64,000 nucleotides of DNA from Bifidobacterium merycicum DSM 6492 (GTDB lineage: Bacteria > Actinomycetota > Actinomycetes > Actinomycetales > Bifidobacteriaceae). The translations under genes were made by a program, and so were the position numbers. Below are positions 25,838 to 32,776 of this stretch, piece by piece (the first letter of the stretch is position 1; every line of letters starts with the position of its first letter). Where the stretch lies: the NCBI RefSeq assembly GCF_900129045.1, contig NZ_FQTX01000001.1, positions 248,001 through 312,000 on the forward strand, written 5' to 3'. The notes under the pieces were generated by a model. That model searched no databases and was not told where the DNA came from. It saw only the letters and a program-made list of their open reading frames with translations.

Positions 25838-26209
25838 ATGTGTTGTTGTTGCGAATCGCCCCAGCGAAGCGAAACGTCAGGCGACATGCCGAGCGACAGG
25901 CGGACAACCGTCTCCGCCGTTTCTGCTACATCTGCCGTTTCTGCTGCCTCTGCCGCCATCGAACGGCATATTTCCATCACCCGCGCCGGTGCGGATGGTG
26001 TGGTGGGACATACGGAAGTGCATATCACCACTACCACCACTACTGCCGCAACGGGTGAGTACTTCGATCCGTCATCCTGCTGCGATGTGCATGAGCGCGC
26101 GATGATCGCCACGCTGCGCAGCTATCTGCGGCCGGAGGTGGCGCCCGCCTGTCTGATGGCACGGTTGAAAGCCACGCTGGACCACTGCTGCGAGGAGGAG
26201 CGCGAATAG
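25838..26209 (+). CDS. Cys-rich small protein, probable zinc-type anti-sigma factor
   Basis: 123 residues, start at 25838 after AGGAGAGA. It follows the ECF sigma gene directly, the place where RsrA-type anti-sigma factors are found. The C-terminal half (CCDVHERAMIATLRSYLRP, then PACLMARLKATLDHCCEE) resembles the C-terminal part of RsrA proteins. The N-terminus is odd: it opens MCCCCES, then an Ala/Ser/Val-rich linker and HITTTTTTAATG, and the usual H-x3-C-x2-C zinc motif is not present in standard spacing. If it is an anti-sigma factor it is divergent. The GC/Ser codon pattern is unremarkable. Confidence 0.6.
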   Translation: MCCCCESPQRSETSGDMPSDRRTTVSAVSATSAVSAASAAIERHISITRAGADGVVGHTEVHITTTTTTAATGEYFDPSSCCDVHERAMIATLRSYLRPEVAPACLMARLKATLDHCCEEERE

Positions 26210-26431
26210 GGGTTGTTGTGAGGCTGGGGTTGACGGTTGCCGTGTTCGGAGTCGACGGTTGTCGTGTTTGATCGGACGCGATGGAACAGGTGCATCGAGT
26301 CGAAGCATTGAACCGTTGAACCGTTGAATCGCCGGGCCACCAGACCATCAAACCTCGAACCGTGCCTGACCGAACGACCGAACCAGTCAAGCTGGGCCGC
26401 TGAAATCCTCGGATAAAGCATCAGATAAAAC

Positions 26432-26467
26432 GAAACCCTCCCGAACCGGAAGATTCGGGAGGGTTTC
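26432..26467. terminator. Bidirectional terminator after the sigma/anti-sigma pair
   Basis: GAAACCCTCCCGAA and TTCGGGAGGGTTTC, 14-bp perfect stem with an 8-base loop. Between the anti-sigma gene and the convergent bL37 gene. The plus-strand tail is CTACG rather than a T-run. Confidence 0.8.
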
Positions 26468-26485
26468 TACGTCTATTCGACAGGA

Positions 26486-26560
26486 TCAGGCGTTCGGGCG
26501 CTTGCCGTGGTTGGCGGCCTTCTTACGACGATCCTTGCGCTTACGTCCACGCATGCCCAT
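26486..26560 (-). CDS. Ribosomal protein bL37-type (24 residues)
   Basis: A 24-residue, very basic protein (Arg/Lys-rich core, ending ANHGKRPNA). It matches what I know of the tiny actinobacterial large-subunit protein bL37, whose C-terminus is the same ANHGKRPNA. AAAGGAG lies 7 bases before the ATG at 26560. Too short for ordinary gene calling. A terminator hairpin lies just downstream. The identification is by recalled sequence likeness. Confidence 0.78.
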   Translation of the reverse strand: MGMRGRKRKDRRKKAANHGKRPNA

Positions 26561-26710
26561 GATTGGACTCCTTTTCAGTAATAAAAATAAGCCTTAGGCA
26601 TTATGCCATGACCGAAAGACCTTGGCAAATACCCGTTTCATTATCCAGCCATGGTACGACTGTCGATGCGGGCGCGCCACGACTGTGATACGGCTGGTGA
26701 AGCCTGCGAA

Positions 26711-27661
26711 TCAGGCCAGTTCCGCGCCGAGATAGATTGCGGTGGTGCTGGTTTCGCCCGGCTTGATGACGATAAGCCCGTTACCGGTGTTGAATGCGTT
26801 TGCGTAGGCGGTCTGCGGTTCCACGGCGGTGCCGGCTGGGTGTTTCTCGGCGGGGAAGCCGGTGCCAGTGCACACCTGGAAGGACGTGATGGTCTCGTCG
26901 CCGCCCACGGTGATGGTCAGGCCGTCCGGGCGGGTGAACGTGGCGGTGACCTTGCCGTCCGCGTCATGTTCGACATCCGTCCAGGCATCATCGAACGGCT
27001 GGTTGGTCAGCAGCGTCGGCTTGCGCAGATCGTACTTGGTGCCGTCAACCGGCTCGGTGCCGGTCGGGATGAGGTTCTCGTTCACGGTGACGTGCGTCTT
27101 CGCCGGAACCTGCAGCGTGCACTGCGCGTTATGGCCGTCGATCTCGTCGCCGTAGCCGTTGAAGCCGTTGTCCAGCCACGGGTGGAGCGCCAGAGCCCAC
27201 GGGGCGTCGATATCGCCATTGTTGGTGGCGCTGATGGTGACCTTCATGCCGTCCTCGGTGAGTTCGTGCGTTGCGGTCACCGTGACGTCGAAGGGGTAGC
27301 CCAGCAAGTACGGCACGCGCCAGGACTGGATGACGGAGGTTTCGGTGAGTGATTCGAGCTTCCAGAACGAGCGGTAGCCGTAGCCGTGGATGGCGTTGTT
27401 GCGGTCATGCTCGTCGATGGGCAGCTCGTAGGTGACGCCTTCGAAGGTGTAGGTGCCGGCTTCGATGCGGTTCGGGAATGGAACGAGCATCTGTCCTTGG
27501 CAGCAGGTGACCGGGTCGTCGGGGCCGAGCGGGACGATGATGTTGCGGCCACGGTACGTGAGCTTGCGCAGGGTTCCGCCCAGTTCGGTGACGACGGCCT
27601 TCCAATCGCCGTATGCAATCGAGTACTGCTGGCCGGTACGCGGGGAAAGATGCTGTGTCAT
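26711..27661 (-). CDS. galM: Aldose 1-epimerase (galactose mutarotase family)
   Basis: 316 residues. Interconverts alpha and beta anomers of aldoses. The substrate-contacting histidines are in RNNAIHGYGYRSFW (about 96) and LALHPWLDN (about 178). Length is that of typical GalM. Start at 27661 with GGGAG upstream. A LacI-type palindrome lies 67-80 bp before the start. Confidence 0.88.
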   Translation of the reverse strand: MTQHLSPRTGQQYSIAYGDWKAVVTELGGTLRKLTYRGRNIIVPLGPDDPVTCCQGQMLVPFPNRIEAGTYTFEGVTYELPIDEHDRNNAIHGYGYRSFWKLESLTETSVIQSWRVPYLLGYPFDVTVTATHELTEDGMKVTISATNNGDIDAPWALALHPWLDNGFNGYGDEIDGHNAQCTLQVPAKTHVTVNENLIPTGTEPVDGTKYDLRKPTLLTNQPFDDAWTDVEHDADGKVTATFTRPDGLTITVGGDETITSFQVCTGTGFPAEKHPAGTAVEPQTAYANAFNTGNGLIVIKPGETSTTAIYLGAELA

Positions 27662-27727
27662 TGTTCACACTCCCATAGTGTTCGATGTATCTGATGTTCT
27701 GATACGCAACGGTTGGAATAGTGGGCT

Positions 27728-27741
27728 TGTTACCGTTAACA
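27728..27741. promoter_or_regulatory. LacI-type palindrome TGTTACCGTTAACA upstream of galM
   Basis: TGTTA-CCGT-TAACA (on the minus strand TGTTAACGGTAACA). Arms are perfect. The form is that of LacI-family sugar regulators. The half-site TGTTAACGGT also occurs at 9315-9324 near the ROK gene. Confidence 0.5.
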
Positions 27742-27828
27742 GCCGTTGCCGTCACTATCTAGTGTAGCGCGGTGGGCCGGTGCCGATGTCGTTCTAGTAA
27801 AAACTGCGGCGGTACTGATGGTGGTTGG

Positions 27829-28136
27829 CGCTTAGCGTAGGCAGACGGTGATGGTATCTCCATTTGGATACGCTCGAGGTTCGTCAGCGTTGCCGGTCGG
27901 CGGTGTCGTCTCCGAATCGCTGCGCTGAGGGTCTGTCAGCGTTGCTGAACCGTGGTGCCGTCTCCATTTGCCTACGCTGAGGAGCTATCAGCATGGCCAG
28001 ACGGTGATACCGTCTCCGAATCGCTACGCTCGGGGTTCACTAGTGTAGACAAACGGTGGTGTCTTCTCCAAGCGCCTACGCTGGGGTCTTGCCGGCATAG
28101 CTAAACGGTGATCTCGTCACCAAATCACTACCTCAA
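27829..28136 (+). repeat. 52-bp palindromic tandem repeat array D (diverged)
   Basis: Arms at 27868, 27920, 27972, 28024, 28076 and 28128: all steps are exactly 52 bp. Sequence has drifted more than in arrays A-C (for example GCCAGACGGTGATA and CCGAATCGCTACGCT), but the arm positions hold. It sits between the divergently transcribed galM and ispH. Confidence 0.85.
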
Positions 28137-28214
28137 GTTCGCGTGGTGCTGTGCACGGCAAAGGGTTTACGGCTATGCTTGGTGGGGTTGTTTTTGAGAC
28201 GAAAGGCGGATGAT

Positions 28215-29243
28215 ATGGGCAAGCGCATTATTCTGGCCGATCCACGCGGTTTCTGCGCCGGCGTGGACAGGGCGATATTGACGGTGCAGACCATTCTGAA
28301 ATCCGTTCCGCAAGATGGCGAACATGGTGATTTGCCGCCGGTGTACGTGCGTCGTCAGATCGTGCACAATCGTCATGTGGTCGAGGAGTTGGCTTCGCAA
28401 GGCGCGGTGTTCGTCGAAGAACTTGATGAGATCCCTGATGCTGCGGCCGAGGCGAATGTGCCGGTGGTGTTTTCCGCGCACGGCGTGTCGCCACAGGTCA
28501 AAGCCGAAGCGCAGCGTCGCGGTCTGAATGTGATCGACGCGACGTGCCCGCTGGTGGGCAAGGTGCATCGTGAGGTGCTTCGTTTCGTGCGCGAAGGATA
28601 TGAAATCGTGTACATCGGTCATCTCGGCCATGACGAGGCGGTCGGAGTGGTAGGGGAAAGCCCCGAGCATGTCCATCTGATCGAACACGAAGGCGATGTG
28701 GCGGAGCTTGATTTTTCGCCGGAAACTAAACTGGTGCTGCTCACGCAGACCACGTTGAGTGTGGATGAGACGGCGGATACGATTGCCGCGTTGCGGAAGC
28801 GGTTCCCGTGGATCGAGATGCCTCCCAGCTCTGATATCTGTTATGCGACTTCCAACCGTCAGGCGGCGGTCAAGCTGGTTGCAGAGAAATCCGATTGCGT
28901 GGTGATCGTGGGGTCCGCCAATTCCTCGAATTCCGTGCGGCTCATGGAAGTGGGGCAGGAGGGGCTTGACGCTCGTTTTGCAGCGGAGGATGCGCCGGCG
29001 CGAAATGGGGCATGCGGGTTGGCGCATCGTGTGGATGATGCGAGCGAGCTTGATCCCGCGTGGTTCGATGGCGTTGAAGTGGTCGGCGTTTCCTCGGGCG
29101 CGTCGGTTCCGGAAATGTACGTGGAAGGCGTGGTCGAGGCGCTGCGTGGCATGGGGTATACGGATATGGAATCCGTGGAAACCACCAAGGAGAACATGCA
29201 TTTCGTACTGCCCGCGGAGTTGCGCCGTCAGACTGTCCGTTGA
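28215..29243 (+). CDS. ispH: 4-hydroxy-3-methylbut-2-enyl diphosphate reductase
   Basis: 342 residues. The last step of the non-mevalonate isoprenoid pathway, an iron-sulfur enzyme. The three cluster cysteines are in RGFCAGV (about 13), DATCPLVGKVH (about 107) and DICYATSNRQ (about 211). The proton-relay Glu and His residues in ANVPVVFSAHGVS and HLGHDEAVGVVGE are present. GAAAGGCGG precedes the ATG at 28215. Repeat arrays lie on both sides. Confidence 0.94.
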   Translation: MGKRIILADPRGFCAGVDRAILTVQTILKSVPQDGEHGDLPPVYVRRQIVHNRHVVEELASQGAVFVEELDEIPDAAAEANVPVVFSAHGVSPQVKAEAQRRGLNVIDATCPLVGKVHREVLRFVREGYEIVYIGHLGHDEAVGVVGESPEHVHLIEHEGDVAELDFSPETKLVLLTQTTLSVDETADTIAALRKRFPWIEMPPSSDICYATSNRQAAVKLVAEKSDCVVIVGSANSSNSVRLMEVGQEGLDARFAAEDAPARNGACGLAHRVDDASELDPAWFDGVEVVGVSSGASVPEMYVEGVVEALRGMGYTDMESVETTKENMHFVLPAELRRQTVR

Positions 29244-29298
29244 TATGTGGATATGCCCCGTGCTTGGTTGCTGCGGACTGCGATAAGCCGTGATGAGT

Positions 29299-29575
29299 GG
29301 TTCTCGGTATGGCTTCCCAGCGTAGTCATCTGGCGAAGCTATCCCCGTATCTGCGCTTTCAGCCCCTCAGCGCAGTGATTCGGGTAGGTCGTTCCCGTTT
29401 GGCTACGTTGACGGGTTCTCAGCGTAGGTATCTGGAGAAGACGCCACCGTCTGTCTACGCTGACACGACCTCAGCGTAGACAAGTGGAGGTGGCGACCCG
29501 GTTTAGCTACGCTGGGAGTGGCTCAGCGTAGCCAAACAGGGAAAGCACCTCCGTTTGTCCACACTGGACGGATGA
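29299..29575 (+). repeat. 52-bp palindromic tandem repeat array E
   Basis: Arms at 29351, 29403, 29455, 29507 and 29559, all steps 52 bp. In the last unit the normally mismatched inner part of palindrome 2 has become complementary (GCCAAAC...GTTTGTCC). It lies between ispH and the convergent ybaK. Confidence 0.88.
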
Positions 29576-29579
29576 TCTA

Positions 29580-30086
29580 TCACCAAGTACCAATCGGTGC
29601 GGTAATACCATCCAACACTTTCAACAGGTCGTATGGGTTCAATCCCACGGAGAACCCGCGCTTGCCGCCGGACAGCAGAATCTCGTCGAATTGCAACGCG
29701 CTCTCATCCAACACGGTCTTATGCTTCGTGCGCTGCCCCAACGGTGAAATGCCTCCAACCACATATCCCGATTCACGCATGGCGACCTTCGGATCGGCCA
29801 TCGCCGCCTTCTTCGCGCCGACCGCCGCCGCCAAGGCCTTCAGATCCATATGACCGCTTACGGGCACGACGCCCACCACGCGTTCCGAACCGGTGTCGGC
29901 CATCAGCGTCTTGAAGACCTGATGCTCGTCGAAACCGAGTTTCTTCGCGGCTTCAATGCCATACCCGTCATCCATGTGATCGTTCGAATGCTCGTACTCG
30001 TAGGTCTTGAACTCCACGCCTGCCTGTTCCAGTTGCACGGTCGCGGGAGTGGAGCCTGCGCCCTTCTCACGTTTTTTCTTGCTCAT
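29580..30086 (-). CDS. ybaK: Cys-tRNA(Pro) deacylase, YbaK/EbsC family
   Basis: 168 residues. Members hydrolyse mischarged Cys-tRNA(Pro). The conserved Lys is in HQVFKTLMAD (about 60); the GYVVGGISPLGQR loop and LLSGGKRGFSVGL are family features. Start at 30086 after GATGAGG. The basic N-terminus (KKKREKG) is a small extension. Array E comes within a few bases of its 3' end. Confidence 0.88.
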   Translation of the reverse strand: MSKKKREKGAGSTPATVQLEQAGVEFKTYEYEHSNDHMDDGYGIEAAKKLGFDEHQVFKTLMADTGSERVVGVVPVSGHMDLKALAAAVGAKKAAMADPKVAMRESGYVVGGISPLGQRTKHKTVLDESALQFDEILLSGGKRGFSVGLNPYDLLKVLDGITAPIGTW

Positions 30087-30129
30087 GGTGCCTCATCATA
30101 GAACCCCGCGTGACCGATTCGGGAATCGA

Positions 30130-30366
30130 GCACGAAAGAAGCCGGGAAAAGGAAAAGAAACAAAGAAGCGGAAGGGGATGAAGAACGGCGGGAAAAAGAA
30201 TAAAGGAAGCGGGAGGGGATGAAGAACGGGGAGGAGAAGGAAAAGAATCAAGGAAACGGAAGGGGATGAAGAACGGGGAGGAGAAGGAAAGGAAGAGGTG
30301 AGAAGAGACAGGAAGGAAGAAGAAAGAGAAGAAATGGGGAGAGAAAGAGCGGAAGAGCGGGAAGCA
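30130..30366 (+). repeat. Polypurine tract with three tandem-like 20-bp copies
   Basis: About 235 bp in which the plus strand is almost wholly A and G. A 20-bp motif ending GGGATGAAGAACGG occurs at 30169, 30210 and 30257 (steps 41 and 47). The last two copies continue together for another 16 bases or so. Confidence 0.85.
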
Positions 30367-30471
30367 CAGGGACACGCCGCAGTTAGGTCTTCCAACCATG
30401 TCTCCGTAACAACCATGTCTCCGTACACAGTCGAGTTTCCGTAACAACCACAACCATGCCCCGTAATACGA

Positions 30472-30501
30472 AAAGCCCCCGCCGAAGTGGGCGGGGGCTT
30501 T
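30472..30501 (-). terminator. Terminator of gap
   Basis: AAAGCCCCCGCC and GGCGGGGGCTTT, 12-bp stem, 6-base loop, followed on the minus strand by TTTTCG. Ends the gap transcript. Confidence 0.85.
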
Positions 30502-30571
30502 CCATCGAGACCGTCAGAGTCGTATATCAGACGGTCTCCTTATGACTCGTTGCGGATCACTCCGCGTCGGT

Positions 30572-31630
30572 TCACTCGGAGATCTCGGCGAAGTACAGCA
30601 GGGTACGGATCATGTTGGAGGTGAAGCCGTACTCGTTGTCGTAGAAGGAGACGGTGCGAGCCAGGGTCACGCCGTCAACGGTGTTAACGTCGGTCTGGGT
30701 CGGATCGAACACGCCACCGTGGGTGTCGCCCAGGATGTCGGAGGACACGATGCCCTCGTCGTTGTAGCCGTAGTACTCGCAGTCAGCGAAGGCTTCCTTG
30801 AAGGCCTCGTTGATCTCGTCGGCGGTGGTCTCCTTGTTCAGGACAGTGGTCAGCTCGGTGACGGAGCCGTCCGGGACCTGGATACGCTGGGCGTGCCCCT
30901 GCAGCTTGCCGTTCACGGACGGAACGACCTTGCCGATGGCCTTGGCAGCGCCGGTGGAGTGGGCGATGGTGTTGATGGCGGCAGCGCGCAGGTTGCGGCC
31001 GGTCTTGGTGCCACGCGGGCCGTCCAGCAGCATCTGGGTGCCGGTGTAGGCGTGGATGGTGGTCATGAAGCCAGCCTTGATGCCGAACTTCTCGTCCAGC
31101 AGCTTGACCATGGCGGCCATGGAGTTGGTGGTGCAGGAGCCGGCGGAGACGATCACGTCGGAAGCCTTCAGGATGTCGTGGTTCACGCCGAACACGACAG
31201 TCGGGGTGGTGTCATCCTTGGCCGGGGCGGAGATCAGGACCTTCTTGGCACCAGCGTTGATGTGAGCCTGGGACTTCTCAGCGGAGGTGTAGAAACCGGT
31301 GCACTCGAGCACGTACTCGACACTGTCGTTCTTGACCCACGGGATGTTGTTGGCGTCCTTCTCGGCGTAGACCTTGTATTCCTTGCCGTCGACGATGATG
31401 GAATCCTCGGTGGCCTTGACGTCGACCGGGGTGCCGTCGTCGTGGCGGAAGGTGCCGTGGGTGCTGTCGTACTTCAGCAGGTAGGCGAGAGTTGCCGGGG
31501 TGGTCAGATCGTTGATGGCGGCAACTTCGATGTCGCCGGCCTGGCCGCCACGAGCCTGCAGCTCGAAGATGCGGCGGAAGGCGAGACGACCGATACGACC
31601 GAAGCCGTTGATACCAATCTTAACTGTCAT
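30572..31630 (-). CDS. gap: Glyceraldehyde-3-phosphate dehydrogenase, type I
   Basis: 352 residues. Oxidises glyceraldehyde-3-phosphate with NAD and phosphate in the lower part of the bifid shunt. Opens [20 protein letters not shown] (NAD-binding) and has the catalytic Cys in [13 protein letters not shown] (about 160). Start at 31630 with AGGGAG upstream; the in-frame codons before it are leader. Codon usage is strongly biased toward C-ending codons, as in highly expressed genes. Confidence 0.96.
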   Translation of the reverse strand: MTVKIGINGFGRIGRLAFRRIFELQARGGQAGDIEVAAINDLTTPATLAYLLKYDSTHGTFRHDDGTPVDVKATEDSIIVDGKEYKVYAEKDANNIPWVKNDSVEYVLECTGFYTSAEKSQAHINAGAKKVLISAPAKDDTTPTVVFGVNHDILKASDVIVSAGSCTTNSMAAMVKLLDEKFGIKAGFMTTIHAYTGTQMLLDGPRGTKTGRNLRAAAINTIAHSTGAAKAIGKVVPSVNGKLQGHAQRIQVPDGSVTELTTVLNKETTADEINEAFKEAFADCEYYGYNDEGIVSSDILGDTHGGVFDPTQTDVNTVDGVTLARTVSFYDNEYGFTSNMIRTLLYFAEISE

Positions 31631-31700
31631 GTAATTCTCCCTTTGGGAAGGCGTGACATGCCGTTGCGCATGCCGCGCCATGGTTTTACCAACGTCTCCA

Positions 31701-31729
31701 CTCTAATGCCTTACCTGTACTTCAGGCAA
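31701..31729 (-). promoter_or_regulatory. Candidate gap promoter
   Basis: On the minus strand TTGCCT (31724-31729) and TTAGAG (31701-31706) are 17 bp apart, about 70 bp upstream of the gap start. A small CCTG/CAGG inverted repeat overlaps it. Confidence 0.35.
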
Positions 31730-31849
31730 TGAAAACGTGCGCATTTTCGTTTCGCGGCGCGTGTTGTCTCGATGGCGTTCCGCCGACGTTCCCTAGCCGT
31801 CCGCGCATGTTCACACGATGTCGGCACGGTGCGTCGGCATCATGCGTCT

Positions 31850-32596
31850 TCATCGCGTTCCGTCGTGCAACGCCGACGACACCGAAGTGTCGAGCGCACC
31901 CAGATCGCCGGTGAAGCTGTGCCGTCTCGTCACGACGGGAATCGGCGCCTCGACGGGGAAAGTGACGATGAGCGTACCGTGGGCGACGGCGATTCGAGCC
32001 GGATTGCCGTGCAGGAATTCGTTGCTGACGCCGTTGACGTGGATGCTGCTCATGGTGGCGTCGGTCAGTTCGTATTTGAGTCCGGTCTCATTCACGCCGG
32101 TGGAAATGTCGGAATGGGAGAACACGGACACCATGCGTCCGGGGCGCACGCGGTTTTCGGGGAATGCGAGTTCGCCGTCGCAGATGGCGGTGATGATCGT
32201 GCCATCGCCATGCAGGAAACCGGTGCCGCCACGCTGGGCGAGCAGTGCGGTGAGCTGGATGTTCGAGATCGTGTGGTCGACGCGTCCGCCGAGCGCACCA
32301 TATATATGGAATGTGCTTGCGCCGTGCGACCAGCCGATTTTCAGCGCGGACAGCATGTCGGGGTCGTCTTTTTCCGGGGGGAGCGCGATCGTACGGTCGC
32401 CGGTGCGCGGCATCCGTCCGTTCAGCGAGTCGAAATCGCCTACGATCACGTCGGCGTCGATGCCGAGTGCGCGTGTATGGTCGAGTCCGCCGTCGGCTGC
32501 CACCACGAACGCTCCGTTCGGCACGATCGGCGTTTCGTCGTAGTATTCTCCGGCTCCGAAAATCACGCATGTCGTTGCGTCAGTCATGCTCATCAT
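31850..32596 (-). CDS. thiN: Thiamine diphosphokinase
   Basis: 248 residues. Transfers diphosphate from ATP to thiamine. Motifs: VAADGGLDH (about 35), VIVGDFDSL (about 52), PPEKDDPDM (about 73) and GGRVDHTISN (about 105). The start is uncertain: GTG 32602, ATG 32596 and ATG 32587 are all in frame, with no strong ribosome binding site. TAGACT about 8 bases before 32596 suggests a leaderless transcript, so I used 32596. Confidence 0.85.
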   Translation of the reverse strand: MMSMTDATTCVIFGAGEYYDETPIVPNGAFVVAADGGLDHTRALGIDADVIVGDFDSLNGRMPRTGDRTIALPPEKDDPDMLSALKIGWSHGASTFHIYGALGGRVDHTISNIQLTALLAQRGGTGFLHGDGTIITAICDGELAFPENRVRPGRMVSVFSHSDISTGVNETGLKYELTDATMSSIHVNGVSNEFLHGNPARIAVAHGTLIVTFPVEAPIPVVTRRHSFTGDLGALDTSVSSALHDGTR

Positions 32597-32776
32597 GCTC
32601 ACATAGTCTAATCAGCCGGTGTGTCGAGGTGATGGTGTGGTCTGGGCCGACGGCGGCGTATCAGGAGGAATGGGGGGGTAAACGGGAGTAAGCGTGTCGT
32701 TTCGGCACAGGTTTGATACAAAAGCTTTGCTAGTGTGGGGTCTGAATTTTCAGGATGAAAGGTTGAGGCAGCATCT

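Larger units (their letters stand above)
30087..30571. other. Intergenic stretch: purine tract and terminator
   Basis: No gene seen. It holds a strongly purine-rich plus strand at about 30130-30366, a short CCATGTCTCCGTAACAA direct repeat (about 30397-30460) and the terminator at 30472-30501. Confidence 0.65.
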
